Part shown: positions 34,655 to 42,861 of the stretch, piece by piece
How the letters are laid out: each line of letters opens with the position of its first letter
How positions within the stretch are numbered: the stretch's first letter is position 1
Source: an uncultured Myxococcales bacterium
Lineage (GTDB): Bacteria > Myxococcota_A > UBA9042
Assembly (NCBI GenBank): GCA_903929795.1
Contig: CAIYWC010000064.1
Location: forward strand, 1-64,000
Reading direction: 5' to 3'
DNA: 64,000 nt
Position numbers and translations under genes: made by a program
The notes under the pieces: model-generated
What the model was told of the DNA's origin: nothing
Databases searched by the model: none
The model's input: the letters and a program-made list of their open reading frames with translations, nothing else

Positions 34655-34713
34655 GACACTTTCCCCGACCACCGTCCGACGCTACGGTGTCAACCCTCAC
34701 GGAACCGAACCCT

Positions 34714-36048
34714 ATGACCGAGACCTACGCCCCTTCCGACTTGACCGATCGCGACGATGAGCTGGACGACGACGCGCTGGAAACCAAACCAGCCGTGACC
34801 CTGAACGCCCGCTATGTGCCGCAGACCGATGTGCTTTTTGCCGACATGCCGCTGCCTGAGGAGCTACAGCGCGGCTTGGCGGACATGGGCTTCATCTACT
34901 GCACGCCGGTCCAGGCGAAGTCGCTGCCGCACACGCTGTACGGCCACGACGTCGCGGGGCAGGCGCAGACGGGCACCGGCAAGACGGCGGCCTTTTTGCT
35001 GACGATTTTCAAGGAGTTGCTGGAGACGGACCGCGACCACGACACCGCGCCCCGCGCCGTCGTCATCGCGCCGACCCGGGAGCTGGCGATTCAAATTGCC
35101 AGTGATGCCGAGGACTTGGGCCGCTATTGCGACTTCCGCACCGTCGCGGTCTTTGGCGGCATGGACTGGGAAAAGCAGGCCAAGGTGCTGGAAGGTCAGG
35201 TCGACATCGTCGTCGGCACGCCGGGCCGCATGATGGACTACATGCGCCGCAAGATGCTGGATTTACGGCATGTTCAGGTGGTGGTCATCGACGAAGCGGA
35301 CCGGATGTTCGACATGGGCTTCGTCGCCGACATCCAGTTCATCCTCGGCCACTGCGCGCGCGAGCGTCAGACGCTGCTGTTCTCGGCGACGCTGAGCTAC
35401 GACGTGATGCGGCTGGCCGCGCGCTACATGCACGAAGTCGTTGAAATTCGGATTGAACCCGAGAATATCACCTCCAAGACCATCGAGCAGGTGCTCTACC
35501 ACGTGCTGGAGCGCGACAAGCTGCCGCTGCTTCTCTGGCTGCTGGAGGACCTCAAGCCGCGTCGGGCGCTTGTCTTTGTCAACACCAAGCGCGCCGGAGA
35601 ATGGTTGGAATTCAAGCTGTTTCACAACGGCTGGCAGTCGGCGTACATGTCCGGCGACATCCCGCAGAAAAAACGCCTGCGACTGGTGGAAGAGTTCCGC
35701 GAGGGCAAGGTCGAAGTGCTTGTGGCGACCGACGTCGCAGCGCGCGGCCTGCACGTGGATGACGTGGATTTGGTTGTGAATTTTGACATCCCGTTGGACG
35801 CGGAGGACTACGTGCACCGCATCGGCCGCACGGGTCGCGCGGGCAACAAGGGTAAGGCGATTACGCTTGCGGATGAAGGGCTTGTCGAGAAGCTCGCGCC
35901 GGTGGAGAAGTACATTGGCCAGAAGATCCCGTCGCAGCTGCCGACCCCGGAGCAGATGCTGGAGGACCTGAGCCCGTCGTTTCGCGAGACGCAGCGCGCG
36001 CAGGGCAAGCTCGGCGGCCCGGCCAAGGGCAAAAAGCGCCGCCGATAG
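34714..36048 (+). CDS. DEAD-box RNA helicase (RhlB/RhlE-like)
   Basis: ATP-dependent RNA helicase of 444 residues. An acidic N-terminus (to about 45) is followed by Q-motif-like CTPVQAKSL, Walker A AQTGTGKTAAF, APTRELAIQI, GGMDWEKQ, TPGRMMDYM, the DEAD box VVVIDEADRMFDMGF, SAT in LLFSATLS, and the C-terminal motifs ATDVAARGLHVDDV and HRIGRTGRAGNKG. A GTG nine codons upstream (34687) is an alternative start. The basic C-terminal tail GGPAKGKKRRR is usual for RNA-binding members. It begins 60 bases after the tRNA. Confidence 0.93.
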   Translation: MTETYAPSDLTDRDDELDDDALETKPAVTLNARYVPQTDVLFADMPLPEELQRGLADMGFIYCTPVQAKSLPHTLYGHDVAGQAQTGTGKTAAFLLTIFKELLETDRDHDTAPRAVVIAPTRELAIQIASDAEDLGRYCDFRTVAVFGGMDWEKQAKVLEGQVDIVVGTPGRMMDYMRRKMLDLRHVQVVVIDEADRMFDMGFVADIQFILGHCARERQTLLFSATLSYDVMRLAARYMHEVVEIRIEPENITSKTIEQVLYHVLERDKLPLLLWLLEDLKPRRALVFVNTKRAGEWLEFKLFHNGWQSAYMSGDIPQKKRLRLVEEFREGKVEVLVATDVAARGLHVDDVDLVVNFDIPLDAEDYVHRIGRTGRAGNKGKAITLADEGLVEKLAPVEKYIGQKIPSQLPTPEQMLEDLSPSFRETQRAQGKLGGPAKGKKRRR

Positions 36049-36073
36049 GCACGGGCGCCGCAGCAGGTTCAGC

Positions 36074-36101
36074 TTGACCGACAACGAATCACAGCTACGC
36101 T
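36074..36101 (+). promoter_or_regulatory. Candidate sigma70 promoter of the YbdK-type ligase gene
   Basis: TTGACC, a 16-base spacer and TACGCT, 40 bases before the ATG at 36142, which also has GGAGG. Confidence 0.55.
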
Positions 36102-36141
36102 CCAGCTCGGCCCGCGCGAGCAGTGAGCGGGCGGAGGCAGC

Positions 36142-37248
36142 ATGGCGCGCGATTTGACCCTGGGCGTGGAAGAAGAATTCCAAATCATCGACCCGGAGAC
36201 CCGGGAGCTGAAGAACGTCATCTCCGAGATGATTGAGTCGCAGACGCATCTGGATGAAATCACGCTGCAACCGGAGCTGCACCAGTCGGTGGTGGAAGTG
36301 GCGACCGGCATCTGTGAGGACATCCACGCGGTGCGGCGCGACGTGATCAAGAACCGGCGGCAGGCGGCGCTGATCGCCGAGCGAGTGGGCGTGAAGATCG
36401 CGGCGGCGTCGACGCACCCGTTTTCGCTGTGGGAACATCAGGATATCAGCGACAAGGAGCGCTACATCCAGAGCGTCGAGGAGATGCAGGACGCGGCGCG
36501 CGGCAACCTGATTTTCGGCCTGCACGTGCACGTGGGCATCGAGGACAAGGAGCTGGCGATCGACGTCTACAACCAGGCGCGCTACTTCCTGCCGCACCTC
36601 CTGGCGCTGTCCGCGAGCTCGCCGTTCTTCAATGGCCGCAAGACCGGCATGGCATCGTCGCGCACCTTGATTTTCAAGCGCTTGCCGCGCACCGGCATCC
36701 CCGAGCGGTTCTTCAGCTACGCGGAATTCGAGTCGTTCATCAACACGCTCGTCGCCACCGGCTGCATTGACAACGGCCGCCGCGTCTGGTGGGACCTGCG
36801 CCCGCATCCGACCTATTCCACTTTGGAATTCCGCATTTGCGACCTCCCGACGCTGGTTGACGACGTCGTCGCCATCGCCGGCCTTGTGCAGGCGATCTGC
36901 GCCAAGATGATCCGCCTGCGCAAGCTGAACTTGTCGTTCAACCCGTACCGCGTCGGCATGCTGGAAGAGAACAAATGGCGGGCGGCGCGCTACGGCGTCA
37001 AGGGCAAGCTGATCGACTGGGGCAAGAAACAGGAGATTCCGTTCAGCGATCTGGCGGAACAACTGATTGAATTTGTGGATGAAGTGCTCGATGAGCTCGG
37101 TTCGCGCCAGGAGGTCGAGCATATTCTGACCATCGTCAAGCGCGGCACATCGGCGGACCGCCAGCTGGAAGTGTTTGAACGCACTGGCGGCGACTTGAAG
37201 GCCGTTGTGGATTCGATTCTGGAAGAGACCATGCGCGGCGTCAGCTGA
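36142..37248 (+). CDS. YbdK-type carboxylate-amine ligase (glutamate-cysteine ligase 2 family)
   Basis: Predicted ATP-dependent ligase of 368 residues in the GCS2/COG2170-like group. It carries LGVEEEFQIIDPETREL at the N-terminus with the Glu-rich ATP/metal motif, then THPFSLWEHQ, the metal-site FGLHVHVGI near 130, RVWWDLRPHPTYSTLEFRICD near 220, and NKWRAARYGVKG near 276. The E. coli member has only weak glutamate-cysteine ligase activity in vitro, so substrate assignment is open. It has its own promoter and Shine-Dalgarno sequence. Its presence 4.5 kb from two ATP-grasp ligases is relevant, because such ligase types recur together in predicted small-peptide pathways. Confidence 0.92.
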   Translation: MARDLTLGVEEEFQIIDPETRELKNVISEMIESQTHLDEITLQPELHQSVVEVATGICEDIHAVRRDVIKNRRQAALIAERVGVKIAAASTHPFSLWEHQDISDKERYIQSVEEMQDAARGNLIFGLHVHVGIEDKELAIDVYNQARYFLPHLLALSASSPFFNGRKTGMASSRTLIFKRLPRTGIPERFFSYAEFESFINTLVATGCIDNGRRVWWDLRPHPTYSTLEFRICDLPTLVDDVVAIAGLVQAICAKMIRLRKLNLSFNPYRVGMLEENKWRAARYGVKGKLIDWGKKQEIPFSDLAEQLIEFVDEVLDELGSRQEVEHILTIVKRGTSADRQLEVFERTGGDLKAVVDSILEETMRGVS

Positions 37249-37293
37249 ACCCAGCGCTGACTGCGACCTGCGCGGATTCCGCCGGAGTGCTTT

Positions 37294-39087
37294 GTGCAGA
37301 CGCCCGCGCGGAATTGCAACTGGCTGCGGGCGCTTGCGCTTGTAGGCGGCGTCTGGCTGCTGCTCGCGCTGACCTGGCCGCTGGACGCGATCCACCCTGA
37401 CGCGACGCGCGACCTGCTGGCCGTGCGCGATTGCCTTGAGCTGCAGCGCTGCGACACTGCAGGGCCGACGTCCAGCTGGCGCGCAGTGCACCAGGGCGCG
37501 CTGTGGCTGGACGTGCTGGCGCTGGCGCGGACATTTTGGACGCCCTGGGGCGTGGGGCTGGCGGTCGCGCTGCTGAACGCGCTGGCCATCGCGGTGACCG
37601 TGCGCTGGCTGCTGGCCCGCCACCCCGCGGCCCGCGCGATTCTGCCGCTGCTGCTGGTGACCGCGCTGCTGGCGACGCCGGTGGTTCTGGTCATGCCGAC
37701 TGCGATGTGGCCGCTGTCGCTGCTCGCGACGTGCCTGCTGCTGCAGACGCTGGAGGCGCCTGGCGTCGGCGGGTTCATGCTGGTCGGCGTGCTGCTGGGC
37801 CTCTGCGCGGACCTCCACCTCGCCGCGTGGCCACTGGTCTGGACCGCCGCGTGCGTGCTGTGGCATCGCGGGCTGCGGCTGGGCGCCGGGCTGCTGCTGC
37901 TGCCGGCGCTGCTGACGACATTCGCGGTGTCGCCGCGCGCCTGGGAGCTGCTGGTTCTCGCGGTGCAGGAGCGGCCGGACGCGCTCCTCGGGCTGCTGGG
38001 CCTGCCGCTTGTGTGGCTGCTGCTTCGCCGGGTCCGGGCTTGGCCGGCGGAGCGGCAGCTGGCGCTGGTCGGGCTGCTGGTGTGGCTGGCGTCGGGCTTG
38101 GCGCACCAGTTCGCGGCGCGCTACGCGTTCGCGTTTTCGGGCGCGTTGCTGCTGGTGCTGGCGCCGCTCCTGGCGCAGCGACCGGTCGCCATTTGGGGGC
38201 TGCGGCTGGGCGTGGCGTTGCTTTGCCTGTGGCGCGTGCAATGGGGCGGCGAGGCGCTGACCTATCGCGCCGTGCAGGCGGTGGCGACGGTGGCCCGCGC
38301 CAACAATCTGGGCTGGCCTGACGTGCTGACGGGCTTGCGCGGCAGGCGTGCACCGGTGCTGGCCGAGGCCTCCGCGCTGTTCTTGCCGCTGGCGCCGCTG
38401 CCGCGTCCGCGTCCCATAAGTGTGCTTGAACAAGAAGGTTTTGTCTCGGGCGCTCGCGCGACGACGCCGCGCCTCGCGCTGGCCGATGCCGCGGTGTGCT
38501 GGCCGCCGCAGCCGTCGGGGCAGTGCGTTGCGCTTCCGCTGGCGCCGGGCCCGCATGCGACGCCGCTGCCGTTTGCCGGGCGGGCAGTCCCGACGCAACT
38601 GCCGGTCCCTGCGCCGTTTGTGCCGTTCCAGCTGCGGATTCCCGTCCGGGCGGGCCGGCCGACCTCGGTCATCGTCGCGCCGCCGGGCCGCGGCAGCCAC
38701 TACCTGCTGCGGGCGCCGGACGCGCTGCGCGGCAACCTCCAGCCGGCGATTGCCGACGAGCCGTGCGACTGGCGGTTTGCCAACGGCAGCGGCCGGACCG
38801 ACCTCGACGCCGCGGCGCAGACCCTGACGCTCACCTGCGGCGCGCTGCGCCATCCGGGTGACCAGCCGCCGCGGTTGCTGCCTGGCATCCAGGAATCCTG
38901 TGCGTTGACGGATAGTTGCGAAGTTCGCGGCAACCCGTTGCCTCTGCCCGAGCCGCGGCGCATGGATCCGCTGCCGGAGCCGCTGCGGTTCAACCGGACG
39001 GCTGGCCAAGCGCGGACGGCGGCGGCGCTGGCGCTCGGCGTGCTTGTGCTGGCGGTGGCGCGGCTGGTGCGGCGGCGAAATGCCTGA
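37294..39087 (+). CDS. Multi-spanning membrane protein, GT-C-like
   Basis: Inner-membrane protein of 597 residues starting at a GTG with GGAG upstream. About ten hydrophobic segments fill residues 10-335, with a periplasmic-type loop (WPLDAIHPDATRDLLAVRD) after the first helix containing Asp/Glu as in GT-C glycosyltransferases. Residues 350-570 form a soluble domain rich in beta-like Pro/Ala segments, and a last helix spans about 573-592. No GT-C DxD can be placed with certainty. It sits 45 bases after YbdK and is cotranscribed at least in part. Role suggested: transfer of a polyprenyl-linked sugar to a surface component; not proven. Confidence 0.65.
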   Translation: MQTPARNCNWLRALALVGGVWLLLALTWPLDAIHPDATRDLLAVRDCLELQRCDTAGPTSSWRAVHQGALWLDVLALARTFWTPWGVGLAVALLNALAIAVTVRWLLARHPAARAILPLLLVTALLATPVVLVMPTAMWPLSLLATCLLLQTLEAPGVGGFMLVGVLLGLCADLHLAAWPLVWTAACVLWHRGLRLGAGLLLLPALLTTFAVSPRAWELLVLAVQERPDALLGLLGLPLVWLLLRRVRAWPAERQLALVGLLVWLASGLAHQFAARYAFAFSGALLLVLAPLLAQRPVAIWGLRLGVALLCLWRVQWGGEALTYRAVQAVATVARANNLGWPDVLTGLRGRRAPVLAEASALFLPLAPLPRPRPISVLEQEGFVSGARATTPRLALADAAVCWPPQPSGQCVALPLAPGPHATPLPFAGRAVPTQLPVPAPFVPFQLRIPVRAGRPTSVIVAPPGRGSHYLLRAPDALRGNLQPAIADEPCDWRFANGSGRTDLDAAAQTLTLTCGALRHPGDQPPRLLPGIQESCALTDSCEVRGNPLPLPEPRRMDPLPEPLRFNRTAGQARTAAALALGVLVLAVARLVRRRNA

Positions 39088-39135
39088 CGCCAGGCGGCGA
39101 TCTCGGCTTGGCACCTGCACATTGCGCGGATGGGC

Positions 39136-39163
39136 TTGCGTGTGCGCGCGCGCCTGCTACCCT
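39136..39163 (+). promoter_or_regulatory. Candidate promoter of the EmrAB-type efflux pair
   Basis: TTGCGT, a 16-base spacer and TACCCT upstream of both possible starts of the MFS gene. Confidence 0.4.
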
Positions 39164-39225
39164 CTGGCCGTTGCCGGGGCATGGTGTCCGCCCGGCCGTC
39201 CCTCCCGCCCTGCGATTTGCCGCCG

Positions 39226-40815
39226 ATGACCAGTACCCCAGCGCGCAAGCCCAACAAGTGGCTGGTGACCGTGTCGATTACCTTCGGCACGCTCATGGGC
39301 GCGATCGACGCGTCCATCGTCAACGTCGCCATGCCGCACTTGCGCGGCGCGGTGGGCGCGACGCTGCAGGAAATCACCTGGATTTCCACGGGCTTTGTCA
39401 TCGCCACCGTGCTGGTCATGCCGCTGACGGCGTTTCTCGGTCGGCAATTCGGCCAAAAGCGCGTGTACCTGGCCTGTCTTGTGCTGTTTGTCATCGGCTC
39501 GGCGTTATGCGGCATGGCGCGCTCGCTGTGGACGCTTGTGTTTTTCCGCGCGCTTCAGGGCCTGGGCGCCGGCGCGCTGCAGCCGACCGAGCAGGCGATT
39601 TTGCGCCAGACGTTTCCGCCTGAAGAGCAGGGCACCGCGATGGCGCTGTTCGGCATGGCCGTCATGCTTGGCCCGGCGGTGGGCCCGACGCTCGGCGGCT
39701 GGATCGTCGACAACTACGACTGGCCGTGGATTTTCTACATCAACGTCCCGGTCGGCATCCTCGGCTTTTTCATGGTCACGTCGTTTGTGCAAGAAGACGA
39801 ACAAATTCGCGAGGCCAACCGCGCGACGGCCGAGCTGGAGCGCAAGCACATGGACTGGGCGGGCATCGGCCTGATGTCCACGGGCCTGGCGTCCCTGCAG
39901 TATTTCCTGGAAGAAGGCGCGGCGGACGATTGGTTTGAATCCCGCACCATCACGACGGTTTTCTGCATCGCGATCATCGCGCTCATCGGCTTTGTCTGGC
40001 GCGAACTGACCGCGACGGCGCCGGTGGTGAACCTGCGGCTGTTCAAGGACAAGGTGTTCTTGTCCGGCACGCTCATCAGCTCGCTGATGTTCGCAATGTT
40101 GATGACCAGCATGTTCTTGTTGCCTGTTTTCATGGAAGAAATGCTCGGTTTCACCGCGACCCAGGCCGGTATGGCGCTCATCCCGCGCGTGCTGGTCATG
40201 ATGGTGATCTCGCCGATGGTCGGCAAGATGTATGGCCGTGTTCCCACACGCCTTTTGGTCGCTTGCGGCGTGCTGTTTTTCTGCGCCGGCGCGTGGCTGC
40301 AGCGCGGCTTCACGCTGGAGACCACGCAGAGCGGCATCGTTGCGGCCATCTGTATGCAAGGCGTTGGTTTTGCCTGCCTTTTCGTGCCACTGACCGCGAC
40401 GTCGCTCGCCAGCATTCCGCGCCACCTGATGACGGACGCGACGGGGCTGAACTCGCTGCTGCGGCAGATGGGCGGCTCGATTGGCTTGGCGGTTTTCGCA
40501 ACGCTTTTGGGACGTTACGGAATTCAGGCCAAAGCATCGATCGCCGCGCACCTGGACCCGACGCGCCCGGCCGTGGCGCAGCGCCTCGCGCAGTTGGAGC
40601 GTGCCGGGATGCTGCAGGGCCTCGATCCGACCCACGCGCACACGCGCGCGGTTGCGATGCTGGGCGGGATCGCGACGCGCCAGGGCATGGTGCTCGCGTT
40701 TGAGAAGGTCTTCCTGTTGGCGGGCCTGCTGTTTTTGCTCGTGCTCGTGCTTTTGCCGTTTCTCAAGACTGTGGCGCCGCAAGTCGGCAGAAAAATTGAG
40801 GTTCATCTCGAATGA
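39226..40815 (+). CDS. EmrB/QacA-type MFS drug efflux permease (DHA2)
   Basis: Proton-driven export permease of 529 residues with 14 predicted transmembrane helices. Family signals are GAIDASIVNVAMP in helix 1, WISTGFVIATVLVMP, FFRALQGLGAGALQP (motif C-like), and ALFGMAVMLGPAVGPTLGGWI with NWPWIF-type DWPWIFYINVP. An ATG at 39181 would add 15 Pro-rich residues; the start at 39226 matches the family. It overlaps the downstream adaptor gene by four bases (ATGA), so the two act as an inner-membrane pump and periplasmic adaptor. No outer-membrane TolC partner is in the window. Substrate unknown. Confidence 0.92.
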   Translation: MTSTPARKPNKWLVTVSITFGTLMGAIDASIVNVAMPHLRGAVGATLQEITWISTGFVIATVLVMPLTAFLGRQFGQKRVYLACLVLFVIGSALCGMARSLWTLVFFRALQGLGAGALQPTEQAILRQTFPPEEQGTAMALFGMAVMLGPAVGPTLGGWIVDNYDWPWIFYINVPVGILGFFMVTSFVQEDEQIREANRATAELERKHMDWAGIGLMSTGLASLQYFLEEGAADDWFESRTITTVFCIAIIALIGFVWRELTATAPVVNLRLFKDKVFLSGTLISSLMFAMLMTSMFLLPVFMEEMLGFTATQAGMALIPRVLVMMVISPMVGKMYGRVPTRLLVACGVLFFCAGAWLQRGFTLETTQSGIVAAICMQGVGFACLFVPLTATSLASIPRHLMTDATGLNSLLRQMGGSIGLAVFATLLGRYGIQAKASIAAHLDPTRPAVAQRLAQLERAGMLQGLDPTHAHTRAVAMLGGIATRQGMVLAFEKVFLLAGLLFLLVLVLLPFLKTVAPQVGRKIEVHLE

Positions 40816-42005
40816 CCGCACAAACCATTCCGCTTCCAGTTCCGCCCAAAGCCAAGCGCAAACCGCCGGTCGCGATCCTGGCGGTGCTCGCCGTCGCCGC
40901 TGGCGGTGGCATCACGTGGCTGCTTTTGCAGGCGCACTCGGAAAAGACCGATGACGCCCAGGTCGAGGCAGACGTCGTCGCCGTCGCGCCGCGCGTGGGC
41001 GGCATGGTCGCGCGTGTCCCGACCGACGACGATCAGGCGCTGCCGGCGGGCGCGACGATTATCCAGCTGGACGACACCGACTACGTGCTGACGCTGAAAT
41101 CCGCCGAAGCGGAGCGCGCAACGGCGCAGGCGAACGTGTTGGTGGCCGACGCGCAGCTGCAGATCGCCGTGAGCAACCAAGCGGGCGGGACGCACACGGC
41201 GCAGGCGGCGGTCTCGGGCTCGACGGCGGCGGTGCAGGGCGCGGATTCGCAGGTCGCGGTGGGCGAGGCGACGGTGGCGCGGGCGCAGCTGGAGCTGGAG
41301 CGCGCGACGACGGATCGCAAGCGCGCGGAGCAGCTACTGGCCGGCGGCGCCGGTTCGCAGGAGCGGCTGGACAACGCGCGGGTGGCGGAGCGGTCGGCGC
41401 AGTTCGGGCTGGCGCAGGCCAAGGCCCAGCTCGCGGCGGCGGAGGACAGCCGCGTGGGTGCGCGAACGCGCGTGGACGAGGCCAAGGGCCGGCTGGAGCA
41501 AACCGGCGCGCTGGAGGCGCAGGTCGCGGTGGCGCAGGCTGGCGTGGCGCTGGCGCGCGCGCGGCTGGCGGCCTCGGAGGCGGCCGTGGGTCAGGCGCAA
41601 CTGAAGCTGCAATGGACGACGGTGCGGTCGCAGCAAGCGGGCGTCGTCACGCGGCTCAACGCGGTCAAGGGCCAGCTGCTGGCGCCGAACCAGCCGGTGG
41701 GCTACCTCGTGCCGCACGCGACGTACGTTGCCGCGTTCTTCAAGGAGACCCAGGTTGGCAAGATGAAGGCTGGCCAGCGCGCGCACCTGCGCGTGGATGC
41801 GTACCCGGGCCAGGTGTTCGAAGGCAAGGTAGCGAGCCTGTCGGGCGGTACCGGCTCGCGGTTCTCGATGCTGCCGCCGGACAATGCGTCGGGCAATTTC
41901 GTCAAGGTGGTGCAGCGCGTGCCGGTGCACATCGACTGGCTCAACGCGCCGGCGGTGCCGGTGCGGCCGGGTATGTCGGTCGACGTGGAAGTGGACGTGG
42001 AGTAG
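40812..42005 (+). CDS. HlyD/EmrA-type membrane fusion protein
   Basis: Periplasmic adaptor of 397 residues linking the MFS pump to an outer-membrane channel. One N-terminal transmembrane helix (22-41, VAILAVLAVAAGGGITWLLL), then HSEKTDDAQVEADVVAVAPRVGG, the biotinyl-lipoyl half-motif typical of EmrA, a long Ala/Glu-rich coiled coil (about 95-255), the second half-motif WTTVRSQQAGVVTRLNAVKGQ, and beta domain ending RPGMSVDVEVDV. It overlaps the pump stop codon (ATGA). The pump may serve export of a product made locally, for example by the ligase cluster; this is speculative. Confidence 0.93.
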   Translation: MTAQTIPLPVPPKAKRKPPVAILAVLAVAAGGGITWLLLQAHSEKTDDAQVEADVVAVAPRVGGMVARVPTDDDQALPAGATIIQLDDTDYVLTLKSAEAERATAQANVLVADAQLQIAVSNQAGGTHTAQAAVSGSTAAVQGADSQVAVGEATVARAQLELERATTDRKRAEQLLAGGAGSQERLDNARVAERSAQFGLAQAKAQLAAAEDSRVGARTRVDEAKGRLEQTGALEAQVAVAQAGVALARARLAASEAAVGQAQLKLQWTTVRSQQAGVVTRLNAVKGQLLAPNQPVGYLVPHATYVAAFFKETQVGKMKAGQRAHLRVDAYPGQVFEGKVASLSGGTGSRFSMLPPDNASGNFVKVVQRVPVHIDWLNAPAVPVRPGMSVDVEVDVE

Positions 42006-42020
42006 CGCTCCGACACGCTC

Positions 42021-42140
42021 GCCGACTTCCGAGAGCAAACTTCTGTCATTCGCGGCGTGCCTCCCGAGGAGCAGCTCGCGATCCGGTCCGAGATGCAACA
42101 GGTGTAACCTGCAACCGTTTGGTCGCGCAGTCATGCGTTC
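42021..42140 (+). repeat. Intergenic repeat family, copy A
   Basis: Related to the copy at 59558 along about 110 bases: TTCCGAGAGCAAAC, a variable middle, then the core TCCGAGATGCAACAGGT (from 42087) and ACCTGCAACCGTTTGG. CAGGT and ACCTG form a short inverted repeat. It lies between the convergent efflux and cytochrome genes and just reaches the stop of the latter. Confidence 0.65.
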
Positions 42141-42780
42141 ATGTCGTGCCGGGCCCGCGCCCTTCCCCGCCGTGGATCATCTCCGAAACCAGCCCCGGCT
42201 CGCTCGTCTTCTCCGCGCGGATCACGCCGACCACGTGCGCGGCGATGAACGCCAGGATCGCGTACATCAGCGACTCGTGCACCTCGCCGACCTCGTGGCG
42301 CACCGGGTCCGGAATCCCCAGGCTCTTGCTGTACGCCAGCACCAGCCCTGTGCCGACAATCAGCGTCAGCACGGCAAAAAACGCCACATGCGACGCCTTG
42401 ACCAGCGCGAACCGCCGCGCGGACGGCTCCAGCTTGGCCGCGCTCGCTGCGCGCCGCAGCTCGGCCAGCAGGCCCGTGGGCGCCGTGAACGCGATGACGA
42501 GCCGCACCAGCAGCAGCCCCGCCAGCGCCAGGCCCAGGTCGACGTGCCAGTCCCACAGCTGCTCCAGATAGAGGCGCGCGACCGCCTTGGCCTGATCCAG
42601 CGTCACGGTCACGCCGAGCGACGCCAGCTTTTGCTGAATCATCGCGCGGTGTTCGCGCACGCCGACCAGCTCGTCGCGCAGCAGCACGGTCGCCAGCAGT
42701 GCCACAATCACTGCGGCGTTCAGCCAGTGCCAGAGACGCAGGGCAAGCGGGCGCTTGGCGTGGAAATTGAAATCGGCCAT
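42139..42780 (-). CDS. Cytochrome b561-type membrane protein
   Basis: Predicted diheme b-type membrane protein of 213 residues with four hydrophobic segments (about 14-34, 78-100, 125-148, 168-188). Candidate heme His residues are in RLWHWLNA (His18), WDWHVDLG (near 78), VKASHVAFF (near 127) and VGEVHESLMY (near 168). This pattern fits prokaryotic cytochrome b561 (PF01292), which passes electrons between quinol and a partner dehydrogenase or oxidoreductase. No partner subunit is next to it, so the reaction is unclear. The stop lies at the end of the intergenic repeat copy A. Confidence 0.82.
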   Translation of the reverse strand: MADFNFHAKRPLALRLWHWLNAAVIVALLATVLLRDELVGVREHRAMIQQKLASLGVTVTLDQAKAVARLYLEQLWDWHVDLGLALAGLLLVRLVIAFTAPTGLLAELRRAASAAKLEPSARRFALVKASHVAFFAVLTLIVGTGLVLAYSKSLGIPDPVRHEVGEVHESLMYAILAFIAAHVVGVIRAEKTSEPGLVSEMIHGGEGRGPGTT

Positions 42781-42861
42781 GTGAATTCCTTGCGTGCCTG
42801 GAGTGGCCCGCCAGTGTGCGTTTTGCGTCGCGCAGCGTCAAATCCGCGACCGCGCCGGACG

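Noticed and set aside
35263-39120. A 1285-codon open frame on the minus strand opposite the DEAD-box, YbdK and membrane protein genes
   Set aside because: High G+C leaves few stops on the antisense strand; the sense genes have complete motifs, and the antisense product is low-complexity Arg/Gln/His-rich.
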